From JACVRW01 sp034664085 (GTDB taxonomy: Bacteria > Actinomycetota > Thermoleophilia > Solirubrobacterales > Thermoleophilaceae), in contig JAXDII010000091.1 of NCBI GenBank assembly GCA_034664085.1, positions 1 to 28,798 of the forward strand: DNA of 28,798 bases, in the 5' to 3' direction. A program made the position numbers and the translations under genes. The first letter of the stretch is position 1, and the number at the start of each line of letters is the position of its first letter. This document shows, piece after piece, positions 20,233 through 28,541 of this stretch. The notes beneath the pieces are model-generated. The model was not told the DNA's origin. It did no database searches and saw only the letters and a program-made list of their open reading frames with translations.

Positions 20233-22962
20233 CTAGGAGCCGGCGTGCAGTACCTCGAGCAGTGCCGCCACGACGGTGGGATCGAGCTGCGTGCCGGCCA
20301 CGCGGCGCAGCTCTGCCTCGGCGTCCGCGGCGGTCAGGGCGGCGCGGTAGGGCCGCGCCGTGGTCATCGCCTCGTAGCAGTCGCAGGCGAACAGCACACG
20401 GGCGCCGAGCGGGATCTCCTCCCCCGCCAGGCCGTCCGGATACCCGCCGCCGTCCCAGCGCTCGTGCGCCGCGCGCACCAGCGGCAGCGTGTCGGCGAGG
20501 AACTCGACCGGCGACAGGATGCCCTCGGCGATCAGCGGGTGGCGCTCGACCGCCGGCCGCTCGTCGGTGGTGAGCGGACCGGGCTTGTTGAGGATCGCCT
20601 CGGGCACGCCGAGCTCGCCGATGTCGTGGAGGGTCGCCGCGTAGCGCAGCGCCCGCAGGTCGTCCTCCCCCATGCCGAGCCGCCGGCCCACGGCCTCGCA
20701 CCACTGGACCATCGAGGCCGGTCCTTCGAAAGTCGATGCCGCCCGCGCGTCCAGGGCCGCCCTGAGCGCCTCCGCCGTGCCGAGCTGCGCGCGCTCGAGC
20801 TGCTCGTGCAGCAGGGCGGAGTACAGCGCGGCGGACACCTGGTGGGCGGCGGCCCGCAGCATGGTCACGTCGCCCTCGTCGAAGCCGTTCGGCTCGGTGG
20901 ACTGCACCGTCAGGACGCCCCAGGCGCGGCCGCCCACCATCAGCGGCGCGTCCAGCTCGGAGCGGATGTCGGCCGCGGCGGGCGTGCCGGCGTAGTCGGG
21001 CTCGCGCGTCACGTCCGGGGCGAGCACGACGCGCCCCTCGCGCAGGCAGCGCCCGACCAGTCCGCGGTCGCCGCGAAGCGTGTATCCGTCCATCTCCGGG
21101 CGCCGGAACGCCCCGGCGCCGGCGGCCTGCTCCAGCTGCCCGTCGTCGCGCAGGCGGATCAGCGCGGTCGCCTGCGCGCCCATGGCGGCGTGGATCTGCT
21201 CGACCGCCGCCTCGACCATTGACTGCTCGCCCATCTCGCCCGCCAGGCGGGCGCCGAGTGCGCTGGTCAGCTCGACCTGGCGCGTCCAGCGCGCCCGCAG
21301 GGCGACGTCCTTGCGCGCCGAGCGCGGCGGGATCGCGGCGCGCAGCAGCAGAGCCGCCTCGGCGCGCCCCTCCTCGAGCGCCGCCGTGCGGGTGTCGGAG
21401 TACAGCTCCAGAAGCCAGGTGAGATCGTGGTCGGCGGCAGCGGCGGCCAGCACGCTGGTCCGCCCCATCAGCTCCAGCAGCGCGCGCTCGGCGCGGTCGG
21501 TGGAGGGGTCGTCGACGCTCGCGACGAAGGCCCCGGCGCCCGCCTCGATCAGGCGCGACGTGGCCGGATAGTCGGCGACCGCGTAGACCTCGTTGTCGAT
21601 TCCGAGGTGCAGGCCCTCGAGCCGCTTGTCGCGCCCGTCGGCCACGGAGATCGTGTGGATCGTGTCGCCCCCGACAGGCGTGAAGGAGATGGCCCAGGCA
21701 GCCGCGTTGAGCGCCTCGGAAAGCGCACCTGCGACCGCCTCGATGCGCTCGAGCGGCCCGTCGTCGGCCAGCTCGCGCTCGAAGCGGGCGGCCAGGTCAC
21801 GGGTGGCGTCGCGCACGCGCTCGCGGCTGGTCCGCCTGAGCGTCCGCCGTTCCGGGCGCGGACCGGGGTCGGTGGCGCGCGAGCCGGCAGTGAAGACCTG
21901 CCCGCCGCCGTTGCGCTTCGCGCGGTAGAGCGCGGCGTCGGCCGCGCGCATCAACTCTCCGAGTGTCTCCACCCCGCGCCCGAGTGCTGCGGCTCCGCAC
22001 GAGATCAGGATGCCGTCGCCCGGCTGCTCCGCGAGCGCCGCGAGGGCCGCCGCGGCCAGCGCGCGTGCCTCGCCGACGCTGGCGCCCTCCATCACCACGC
22101 AGAACTCGTCGCCCGACAGGCGCCCGACCAGGCTGCCCGGCCGCTCGGCCGCGACCGCGACCAGCACGTCGGACACCCGCTGAAGGGCGCGGTCGCCGGC
22201 GTCGTGGCCGGAGCCGTCGTTGATCGCCTTGAGCTCGTCGACGTCGCAGAGCACGACCGCCAGGGGCGACTTGCGCTCGGTGGCGCGCGCCACGGCGCGC
22301 TGGAGGCGCTCCTCGAGCGCCCGCCGGTTGGCGAGGCCGGTCAGCGGGTCCTCGTACGCGAGCCGCGAGACGCGCGAGAACAGCTCCGCGCGGCCGATGG
22401 CCACCGCGAGCTGCCCGGCGATCGTCTCCAAGAAGCGGACGTCCTCGCTGCGGAAGTGCGGCTGCCCGGGCGCGGTGGTGGCGTAGACCTCGCCCCATGC
22501 CTCGCCCTCGACGAGGATCGGCACGCCGACCTCGGACTCCTTGCCGAGCCGGATCAGCCGTTCGGCGGACACCGGGTCGACCCCGTCCGCGTTGAGGGAG
22601 TTGAAGTAGGCGAGGCCGTCGATCACCAGCCGCTCGGCGGTGCGGTCCTCGGCCAGCGGATAGACCTCGGTGGCCGGATAGCGCTCCTCCCCCGGGCCGA
22701 GCTGGCCGACGTTGATGACCGTGCGCAGCGTGCCGTGCTCGCGCTCCCAGCGGCTCACCGATAGCGAGGCCGCGCCGATCGCGGCGCGGGCCTCCTCGGC
22801 GGCCACCTCCAGCACCTCGGCGAGATCGTGCGCGCCCGCCGCGGCGGCAGCCACGCGCAACAGTGCCTCGCGCTCGGAGCCGGCATTCCTCGGTTCTGCG
22901 CTCGCATCAGCGGCGCCCGAAGGGCTTGTCGAGGCAGGCGAGATGCCCCAGGCGGGCTCCAC
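20233..22962 (-). CDS. Soluble GAF-GGDEF-GAF-HD-GYP signalling protein with altered HD motif
   Basis: A 909-residue cytosolic sensor with no membrane helices. Layout: GAF domain (about 30-195); GGDEF domain (about 205-365) with EDPLTGLANRRALEERL and SGDEF at 283-287, where Ser replaces the first Gly; a middle region (about 385-560) of uncertain type, possibly another GAF-like fold; a GAF domain (about 565-710); and an HD-GYP domain (about 725-905). The HD-GYP part has LHDIGELGVP with HD at 779-780 but Glu783 where the usual HDxGK lysine stands, then ERHPLIAEGIL, AHERWDGGGYPDGL with GYP at 840-842, and CDCYEAMTTARPYR. No RxxD inhibitory site is visible before SGDEF. Loss of the lysine may weaken hydrolysis. 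Start GTG 22962 is the first clear start. It is 10 bp before dxr and divergent from the LLM gene. Confidence 0.88.
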   Translation of the reverse strand: MEPAWGISPASTSPSGAADASAEPRNAGSEREALLRVAAAAAGAHDLAEVLEVAAEEARAAIGAASLSVSRWEREHGTLRTVINVGQLGPGEERYPATEVYPLAEDRTAERLVIDGLAYFNSLNADGVDPVSAERLIRLGKESEVGVPILVEGEAWGEVYATTAPGQPHFRSEDVRFLETIAGQLAVAIGRAELFSRVSRLAYEDPLTGLANRRALEERLQRAVARATERKSPLAVVLCDVDELKAINDGSGHDAGDRALQRVSDVLVAVAAERPGSLVGRLSGDEFCVVMEGASVGEARALAAAALAALAEQPGDGILISCGAAALGRGVETLGELMRAADAALYRAKRNGGGQVFTAGSRATDPGPRPERRTLRRTSRERVRDATRDLAARFERELADDGPLERIEAVAGALSEALNAAAWAISFTPVGGDTIHTISVADGRDKRLEGLHLGIDNEVYAVADYPATSRLIEAGAGAFVASVDDPSTDRAERALLELMGRTSVLAAAAADHDLTWLLELYSDTRTAALEEGRAEAALLLRAAIPPRSARKDVALRARWTRQVELTSALGARLAGEMGEQSMVEAAVEQIHAAMGAQATALIRLRDDGQLEQAAGAGAFRRPEMDGYTLRGDRGLVGRCLREGRVVLAPDVTREPDYAGTPAAADIRSELDAPLMVGGRAWGVLTVQSTEPNGFDEGDVTMLRAAAHQVSAALYSALLHEQLERAQLGTAEALRAALDARAASTFEGPASMVQWCEAVGRRLGMGEDDLRALRYAATLHDIGELGVPEAILNKPGPLTTDERPAVERHPLIAEGILSPVEFLADTLPLVRAAHERWDGGGYPDGLAGEEIPLGARVLFACDCYEAMTTARPYRAALTAADAEAELRRVAGTQLDPTVVAALLEVLHAGS

Positions 22963-22977
22963 GCCATAAACATCGGG

Positions 22978-22990
22978 CGAAGTCGCTTCG
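22978..22990. repeat. Short inverted repeat in divergent promoter region
   Basis: CGAAG-TCG-CTTCG lies in the 50-bp gap between the divergent GAF-GGDEF-HD-GYP and LLM-SCP2 genes. The arms are only 5 bp. It could be half of an operator or chance. Confidence 0.2.
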
Positions 22991-23012
22991 AGCTTGAGAG
23001 AATCCGGGCTGA

Positions 23013-24767
23013 GTGCGGTTCGGGATCTTCTACGAGCACCAGGATCCGCGGCCCTGGGAAGCCGAACGCTCGGAGCACGCGCTGCTGAAGGACGCCCTGA
23101 TCCAGGTGGAGCTGGCCGACCGGCTGGGCTTCGACTACGTCTGGGAGGTGGAGCACCACTTCCTCGAGGAGTACTCGCACTCCTCGGCTCCGGAGGTCTT
23201 CCTGGGCGCTGCGGCGGCGCGCACGCAGCGGATCCGGCTCGGCCACGGGATCGTGCAGATCCCGCCGGCCGTGAATCACCCCGCGCGTGTTGCCGAGCGG
23301 ATCGCCACGCTGGACCTGATCTCGGACGGTCGCGTGGACTTCGGCACCGGCGAGTCCTCCTCGGCCGCCGAGCTCGGCGGCTTCCTGGTCGACCGCACCC
23401 GCAAGCGCGAGATGTGGGAGGACGCGATCGACGCGATCACCCGCATGTTCGTCGAGGAGCCGTTCGCCGGCTGGCAGAGCGAGTTCTGGGGCATGCCGGC
23501 GCGGAACGTGGTGCCGAAGCCGCTCCAGCGCCCGCATCCGCCGCTGTGGGTGGCCTGCAGCCGGCGCGAGACGATCCAGTTCGCGGCCCGCAACGGCATC
23601 GGCGCGCTGTCCTTCTCGTTCGTCGAGCCCGAGGACGCCGGCAAGTGGGTCGAGGACTACTACGCGCTGATCGACTCGGACGAGTGCGTGCCGGCCGGGT
23701 TCGCCGTCAACCCCAACGTCGCCGTCGTGCTGCCGATGATGATGCACGACGACGAGGCGACCGCCATCGACCGCGGCATCGACGGCGCGCACTTCTTCGG
23801 CTATTCGCTGGCGCACTACTACGGCATGGGCCACCACCAGCCCGGCCGAACCGTGGTGTGGGACGAGTTCCTGGCCAACCGCGACGAGCGCGGCTTCGCG
23901 CGCGAGCTGGTGACCCCCGACGCGGCGCCGCTGGCCGTCAAGATCATGCAGCACGGGCTCGGCTCGCTGCGCGGAGCGATCGGCACGCCCGACCAGGTGC
24001 TCGACCTCTGCCGCCGCTACGAGGCCGTCGGCGTGGACCAGGTGATCTTCGTGCTCCAGGCCGGCGCGAACCGCCACGAGCACATCTGCGAGAGCCTCGA
24101 GTTGTTCGCTCAGCGCGTGCTCCCGCACTTCGCCGACGGGCGCGACCAGCGCGAGCGGGCCAAGGCCGAGCGCCTGGCGGGAGCGGCCGAGCGCGCCTTG
24201 GCGCGGCGTTCCCCGCCGCGGACGGCGCCGCCCGGCTACACGATCGACGAGCAGGCCGAGCTGGAGCGCACGGCCCGGGCGCGCCGCGACGGCGGGCTGC
24301 GCCGCCGCCTGGCCGAGCTCGGCGAGGAGGCGCGGCGCTCGCTGCGGCGCCAGGGCCAGGAGGCGGTGGCGCGGCTGGTGCGCGGCGCCAGCGACGAGCA
24401 GCTGGAGCGCCGCTTCGGCAGCGACCTCGCCCAGCGGGCCATCTTCACCGGGATGGCGCGCCAGTTCGAGCCCAAGCTCGCGTTCGGCTTCGAGGGCGAC
24501 ATCGCCTACGAGCTGGCCCACCACGGCAAGGGCAAGCCGCCCTCGCGCTGGACGGTTCGGGTGCGCGACAGCGCGGCAACCGTGATCGCGGGCGCCAACG
24601 GGCCCGCGTCGGTCACCTTCAAGCTCAGCGTGCCCGATTTCGCGCGGCTGCTGGCCGAGGAGGTGGACCCCCAGGAGCTGCTCTTCTCCGGGCGCTTCGA
24701 CGTGGACGGCGACCTGACGCTCGCCACGCGCGTCCCCGAGATGTTCGGGGCGCCGCCCCAGTTCTAG
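23013..24767 (+). CDS. LLM-class flavin-dependent oxidoreductase fused to SCP2 sterol-carrier domain
   Basis: A 584-residue two-domain protein. The N-terminal part (about 1-375) is a luciferase-like monooxygenase barrel: MRFGIFYEHQDPRPW, YVWEVEHHFLEEYSHSSAPE, RIRLGHGIVQIPPAVNHPARVAER, LDLISDGRVDFGTGESS, PHPPLWVACS. Flavin FMN or F420 is expected, and which one cannot be told. An Arg/Ala/Glu-rich helical linker (about 380-450) joins it to an SCP2-like lipid-binding domain (about 455-580): WTVRVRDSAATVIAG, ASVTFKLSVPDFARLLAEEVDPQELLFSGRFDVDGDLTLATRVPEMF. The fusion implies that the lipid domain presents a hydrophobic substrate to the flavin domain; that is inference. The GTG start has no Shine-Dalgarno sequence; GAGAAT at 22998-23003 may be a -10 box. 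It converges with the small protein gene. Confidence 0.88.
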   Translation: MRFGIFYEHQDPRPWEAERSEHALLKDALIQVELADRLGFDYVWEVEHHFLEEYSHSSAPEVFLGAAAARTQRIRLGHGIVQIPPAVNHPARVAERIATLDLISDGRVDFGTGESSSAAELGGFLVDRTRKREMWEDAIDAITRMFVEEPFAGWQSEFWGMPARNVVPKPLQRPHPPLWVACSRRETIQFAARNGIGALSFSFVEPEDAGKWVEDYYALIDSDECVPAGFAVNPNVAVVLPMMMHDDEATAIDRGIDGAHFFGYSLAHYYGMGHHQPGRTVVWDEFLANRDERGFARELVTPDAAPLAVKIMQHGLGSLRGAIGTPDQVLDLCRRYEAVGVDQVIFVLQAGANRHEHICESLELFAQRVLPHFADGRDQRERAKAERLAGAAERALARRSPPRTAPPGYTIDEQAELERTARARRDGGLRRRLAELGEEARRSLRRQGQEAVARLVRGASDEQLERRFGSDLAQRAIFTGMARQFEPKLAFGFEGDIAYELAHHGKGKPPSRWTVRVRDSAATVIAGANGPASVTFKLSVPDFARLLAEEVDPQELLFSGRFDVDGDLTLATRVPEMFGAPPQF

Positions 24768-24770
24768 GTC

Positions 24771-25067
24771 CTAGTCGTCGCGGCGGACGAGCTTGAAGAA
24801 GGTGCTGCCCTCGCCGTCTGCCTTCTGCTCCTGGGAGAGGAAGGCGAGGTTGCGCTCGTCGAAGACGCGGAACCACTCCTCCCACGACACGTGCTCCAGC
24901 GACTCCTCGCCGGCCCCGCCGGGGAAGTCGATCCTCAGCACCCCGCCGTCGCCGTCCTCGGTGCCGCGCACGATGGCGGGCTTGCCGCCGCGCTCCTCGG
25001 CCCAGCGGCGGATCTCGTCGTGATCCGTGGTGACCTTCGTCTCGGACTGTGTGTCTGTCTCGGCCAT
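24771..25067 (-). CDS. Small conserved protein of unknown function
   Basis: A 98-residue acidic cytosolic protein with no signal peptide or membrane helix. Landmarks: a polar N-terminus, TTDHDEIRRWAEERGGKPAIVRGT (about 13-36), VLRIDFPGG (about 43-51), and ESLEHVSWEEWFRVFDERNLAFLSQEQ (about 55-81). I recognise this pattern from short actinobacterial and proteobacterial proteins, some of which databases label by mistake as glucan branching enzymes. I can assign no function. ATG 25067 lies 21 bp after cdsA on the same strand without an obvious Shine-Dalgarno sequence. It may be the last gene of the rpsB-cdsA run. Confidence 0.75.
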   Translation of the reverse strand: MAETDTQSETKVTTDHDEIRRWAEERGGKPAIVRGTEDGDGGVLRIDFPGGAGEESLEHVSWEEWFRVFDERNLAFLSQEQKADGEGSTFFKLVRRDD

Positions 25068-25088
25068 GCAGATGGCACTAGGCCGCGA

Positions 25089-25952
25089 TCAGCCGTATCC
25101 CAGCCCCACCGCCGCGTAGTAGCCAACGACGACCGTGAAGAAGACGGCATCCAGGCGGTCGAGCACACCGCCGTGCGCGCCGAACAGCCGGCCGGTGTCC
25201 TTCACCTCCAGGTCGCGCTTGATGAGCGACTCGAACAGGTCGCCCAGCGGCGCGGCCAGCGCCACCAGCAGGCCGATCAGCAGCGCGTCCCAGCCGGTCA
25301 GCCAGTCCTGGTAGAGCCCGGCGCACCAGAAGGCCAGCGTGCCGCCGACGACGCCGCCCACGAGCCCCTCCAGCGTCTTGTTGGGCGAGATCAGCGGGGC
25401 GATCGGGGTCCGCCCGTAGCCACGCCCCACGAAGTACGCGAACGAGTCCCCCACGAAGGTCCCGATCAGGACGTTGAAGAGCAGGCCCATGCCGGTCGCG
25501 ATCGTCTTCCCGCCGTCCTCGATCTCCAGCTCGCGCAGCCAGATCGCGTGAACCATCGCGAGCCCGACCCAGAGCACTCCGAAGAGCGTCGCGGCGATCG
25601 CCCACGAGACGTTGGCGCGGCGCGGGCGCAGCGTGGCCAGGAAGAACGTGACCGGGAACGCCGCCACCAGCACCATGACGACGTGGCGCGGCTCGCCGTA
25701 GAGGGCGGCCAGCAGCATCGCGGTGAGCGTCACGAAGCCGGCGAGGGCCGCCGGCTGAACGCGGTCCATGAGCGTGTAGAGCTCACCGAGCGCGATCACG
25801 CCCAGCACGGCGAGCGCGAGCGCGAACACCTCGCCGCCCTGCCAGACGATGAAGATCGCGAACGGCACCGCCAGGATGGCGACCGCCAGCCGGCCCGGGA
25901 GGTCCGACCCGCCGTGGCGCGGCTCGCGCCGCGGGGCGTTCCGGGACGCCAC
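25089..25952 (-). CDS. cdsA: Phosphatidate cytidylyltransferase
   Basis: An integral membrane enzyme that makes CDP-diacylglycerol from phosphatidic acid and CTP, the precursor used by PgsA. The 287 residues hold about seven to eight hydrophobic helices. The C-terminal signature is plain: SPNKTLEGLVGGVVGG, then LAAPLGDLFESLIKRDLEVKDTGRLFGAHGGVLDRLDAVFF. The start GTG 25952 is 3 nt after the uppS stop. The N-terminal 20 residues are basic and polar before the first helix. Gene order uppS-cdsA is the common bacterial arrangement. Confidence 0.95.
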   Translation of the reverse strand: MASRNAPRREPRHGGSDLPGRLAVAILAVPFAIFIVWQGGEVFALALAVLGVIALGELYTLMDRVQPAALAGFVTLTAMLLAALYGEPRHVVMVLVAAFPVTFFLATLRPRRANVSWAIAATLFGVLWVGLAMVHAIWLRELEIEDGGKTIATGMGLLFNVLIGTFVGDSFAYFVGRGYGRTPIAPLISPNKTLEGLVGGVVGGTLAFWCAGLYQDWLTGWDALLIGLLVALAAPLGDLFESLIKRDLEVKDTGRLFGAHGGVLDRLDAVFFTVVVGYYAAVGLGYG

Positions 25953-25955
25953 GCG

Positions 25956-26636
25956 CTACCTCGCCCCGAACCGGCGCTGACGCGCGGCGTACTCCTCGAG
26001 CGAGTCGGCGAACACCTCGCGCGAGAAGTCGGGCCAGAGCTCGTCGCGGAAGACGAACTCGGCGTATGCGAGCTGCCACAGCAGGTAGTTGGAGATGCGC
26101 TGCTCGCCGCTGGTCCGGATCAGGAGGTCGGGATCGTGCATGTCGGGTGCGTAGAGGTGGCGCCGGAAGTCGTCCTCCGTCTCCCCCGTGAAGGTTCGCG
26201 CCGCGTCGACGATCTCCGCCCTGCCGCCGTAGTTGAACGCGACGAACAGCGTGATGCGGTCGTTGTCGGCGGTCGTCTCCTCGGCCCAGTCCATGCGCCG
26301 GATCAGCTCCGGGTCCAGCCCCTCGCGGCGTCCCACGAAGCGCATGCGCACGCCTTCCTCGTTGAGCTCGGGCGTCTCGCGGTCGATGCGGCGCCCGAAC
26401 ATCGCCATCAGGCCGTCGACCTCTGCCTTCGGGCGCGTCCAGTTCTCCGTGGAGAACGAGTAGACGGTCATCTCCTCGATGCCGAACTCGACCGCGTCGC
26501 GCAAACGCGCCTTGACGACGTCGGCGCCGGCCTCGTGGCCGGCCAGGACGGGCAGGCCCTGTCGCTGTGCCCAGCGCCCGTTTCCGTCAGTGATGATGGC
26601 CACGTAGCGCGGCCCGGCGCCGTCGGGGGCCGTCAC
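25956..26636 (-). CDS. uppS: Isoprenyl transferase (undecaprenyl diphosphate synthase family)
   Basis: Condenses isopentenyl diphosphate onto an allylic primer in cis to make the polyprenyl carrier for wall synthesis. The 226 residues show YVAIITDGNGRWAQRQGLP with the catalytic Asp and the pyrophosphate-binding Arg, GHEAGADVV, YSFSTENWTRP, VAFNYGGRAEI, and the C-terminal substrate motif DPDLLIRTSGEQRISNYLLWQLAYAEF. Product chain length cannot be fixed from motifs alone. The GTG start overlaps the frr stop (GTGA). Dxr and IspG, encoded in the neighbouring minus-strand run, make its substrates. Confidence 0.95.
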   Translation of the reverse strand: MTAPDGAGPRYVAIITDGNGRWAQRQGLPVLAGHEAGADVVKARLRDAVEFGIEEMTVYSFSTENWTRPKAEVDGLMAMFGRRIDRETPELNEEGVRMRFVGRREGLDPELIRRMDWAEETTADNDRITLFVAFNYGGRAEIVDAARTFTGETEDDFRRHLYAPDMHDPDLLIRTSGEQRISNYLLWQLAYAEFVFRDELWPDFSREVFADSLEEYAARQRRFGAR

Positions 26637-27202
26637 ACCTCGAGGATCTCTTCTTCCTTGCCGGCGAGCGCGGTGTCGATGTCGCCGATGTGCGAGTCGG
26701 TCAGCTTCTGGAGCTCGGACTCGGCGCGGTGCTCGTCGTCGGAGCCGACCTCACCCTCGTCCTTGAGCTCGCGCAGGTCGTGCATCACGTCGCGGCGGAT
26801 GTTGCGCACGGCCACGCGGCCCTGCTCCGCGATGCCGTGCACCACTCGGACGAGCTCGCGGCGGCGCTCCTCGGTCAGCTCGGGGATCTGGAGGCGGATC
26901 ACGATGCCGTCGTTGGACGGCGTCAGCCCGACGTCGGACTCGAGGATCGCCTTCTCGATCGTCTTGATCGAGTTCTTGTCGTACGGCGTGATCGTGAGCA
27001 GGCGCGCCTCGGTGGCGGAGATCTGCGCGAGCTGCTTGAGCGGCGTGGTGGCGCCGTAGTAGTCGACCTCGATGCGGTCGAGCAGGTGCGGTGAGGCGCG
27101 GCCGGTGCGCACCGTCGAGAACTCGGCGCGGGTCGACTCGACCGACTTCTTCATGCGCCCCTTCGCGTCGTCCAGGAAATCCTTCAGGACGTCGTCGTTC
27201 AT
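26633..27202 (-). CDS. frr: Ribosome recycling factor
   Basis: Splits post-termination ribosomes together with EF-G. The 189 residues match the normal length of about 185. Typical sequence: KGRMKKSVESTRAEFSTVRTGRASPHLLDRIEVDYYG, PLKQLAQISATEARLLTITPYDK, then ILESDVGLTPSNDGIVIRLQIPELTEERRRELVRVVH. The ATG start at 27202 overlaps the pyrH TGA (ATGA), and its own TGA overlaps the uppS GTG. Confidence 0.97.
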   Translation of the reverse strand: MNDDVLKDFLDDAKGRMKKSVESTRAEFSTVRTGRASPHLLDRIEVDYYGATTPLKQLAQISATEARLLTITPYDKNSIKTIEKAILESDVGLTPSNDGIVIRLQIPELTEERRRELVRVVHGIAEQGRVAVRNIRRDVMHDLRELKDEGEVGSDDEHRAESELQKLTDSHIGDIDTALAGKEEEILEV

Positions 27203-27918
27203 GCGCTGCTCACCACCGTCCCCACACGCTCGCCGGACACTATCCGGTCGATGTTGCGCTCGTCGTCCATGTTGAAGACGTGGATCGGCAGGCCGTTGTC
27301 CATGCAGAGCGACAGGGCCGTCGAGTCCATCACGGCGAGCCGCTGCTCGATCGCCGCCTGGTGGCTGATCTCGGCGATGAACGTGGCGTCCGGGTCGGAG
27401 CGCGGATCGGCTGTGAACACCCCCTCAACGCCGTTCTTCGCCATCAGCAGCGCCTCCGCGCCGATCTCCAGCCCGCGTACGGCGGCGGCGGTGTCGGTGG
27501 TGAAGAACGGGTTGCCGGTCCCCGCCGCGAAGATCACGACGCGGCCCTTCTCCAGGTGCCGGATGGCGCGCCGCTGGATGTACGGCTCGGCCACCTCGCG
27601 GATGTGCAGCGCCGAGAGCACGCGGGTCACGGCGCCGGCCTTCTCGAGGGCATCCTGCAGCGCCAGGGCGTTCAGCACCGTCGCCATCATGCCCATGTAG
27701 TCGCCGGTCGCCCGGTCCATGCCCTCCGCCGCGCCCGACATGCCGCGGAAGATGTTCCCCCCGCCGACCACGACCGCCATCTGCACGCCACGCTCCGTGA
27801 CGCCGGCGATCGCCCGCGCGATGGCGGCGATGCGCTCCGCGTCGGCTCCGTAGGGGAGGTCGCCCATCAGGGCCTCCCCGGAGAGCTTCAGCAACACCCG
27901 GTCGAAAGCGGGTTTCAC
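27199..27918 (-). CDS. pyrH: UMP kinase
   Basis: Phosphorylates UMP to UDP with ATP in pyrimidine nucleotide synthesis. The 239-residue amino-acid-kinase-fold protein has VLLKLSGEALMG, AVVVGGGNIFRG, DYMGMMATVLNALALQDALE, GTGNPFFTTDTAAAVR and VFTADPRSDPDA, all typical of bacterial PyrH. GTG 27918 is chosen because it overlaps the tsf TGA (GTGA) and gives the standard N-terminus. A longer open frame extends into tsf in another phase and has a non-natural Arg-rich composition. Confidence 0.96.
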   Translation of the reverse strand: MKPAFDRVLLKLSGEALMGDLPYGADAERIAAIARAIAGVTERGVQMAVVVGGGNIFRGMSGAAEGMDRATGDYMGMMATVLNALALQDALEKAGAVTRVLSALHIREVAEPYIQRRAIRHLEKGRVVIFAAGTGNPFFTTDTAAAVRGLEIGAEALLMAKNGVEGVFTADPRSDPDATFIAEISHQAAIEQRLAVMDSTALSLCMDNGLPIHVFNMDDERNIDRIVSGERVGTVVSSA

Positions 27919-28526
27919 TCCTCCCCGACCTGGAACCGCTGGAAGCGTCGGATCACGACGTTCTCGCCCGTGTTCGCCGCGATCTCGGCGCGCAGGTCCT
28001 CGAGCGTCTTGCCGCCGTGCTTCTCCTCGTTGACGTGCGTCTGGTTGAGCAGGACGACGTCCTCGAGCCACTTCGCGAGGCGCCCCTCGACGATCTTCTC
28101 CTGCACGTTCTCGGGCTTTCCCTCGCCGGCGGCCTGCTCGCGCAGGACGCGCAGCTCGGCCTCGCGGTCCTCTGCCGGGACGTCGTCCGCCGACACGTAT
28201 CGCGGGTTGGCCGCAGCCACGTGCAGCGCGACCTCGCGTGCGAACTCCTGGAACTGATCGTTGCGGGCGACGAAGTCGGTCTCGGAGTTGATCTCGACCA
28301 GCACGCCGATCTTGCCGCCGGCGTGGATGTAGCTGGACACCACGCCCTCCGCGGCCGTGCGCCCTCCGCGCTTGGCGGCCGAAGCCTGGCCCTTCACGCG
28401 CAGGATCTCGATCGCCTTGTCCACGTCGCCGCCGGACTCCTGCAGGGCGGACTTCGCGTCCATGATCCCCGCGCCGGTGCGGTCGCGCAGGGCCTTCACG
28501 TCTTGTGCCGAAATGGCGGTGCTCAA
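27915..28526 (-). CDS. tsf: Elongation factor Ts (short form)
   Basis: The nucleotide exchange factor for EF-Tu. The 203 residues are near the short Thermus-type length; E. coli EF-Ts has about 283, so one copy of the core domain is missing as in other short forms. The N-terminal UBA-like segment reads ISAQDVKALRDRTGAGIMDAKSALQE, followed by the exchange loop EINSETDFVARNDQF with the TDFV motif. The start is TTG 28526 with a purine-rich AGAGAG stretch just upstream. The gap to the upstream rpsB-like stop is 15 bp. Confidence 0.95.
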   Translation of the reverse strand: MSTAISAQDVKALRDRTGAGIMDAKSALQESGGDVDKAIEILRVKGQASAAKRGGRTAAEGVVSSYIHAGGKIGVLVEINSETDFVARNDQFQEFAREVALHVAAANPRYVSADDVPAEDREAELRVLREQAAGEGKPENVQEKIVEGRLAKWLEDVVLLNQTHVNEEKHGGKTLEDLRAEIAANTGENVVIRRFQRFQVGEE

Positions 28527-28541
28527 CTTCTCTCTGCCTCT

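Noticed and set aside
22755..24524. 589-codon minus-strand open frame opposite the LLM-SCP2 gene
   Set aside because: No domain motifs, and His/Arg/Gly-rich composition typical of shadow frames. The plus-strand protein has clear LLM and SCP2 motifs.
24764..24774. CTAGG-T-CCTAG palindrome between LLM-SCP2 and the small gene as a terminator
   Set aside because: It is only 11 bp and is largely made of the two facing TAG stop codons; too weak to call a hairpin.
24891..27059. 722-codon plus-strand open frame opposite cdsA, uppS and frr
   Set aside because: Composition is Arg/His/Gln/Glu-rich with no family motif; three well-known genes lie on the minus strand.
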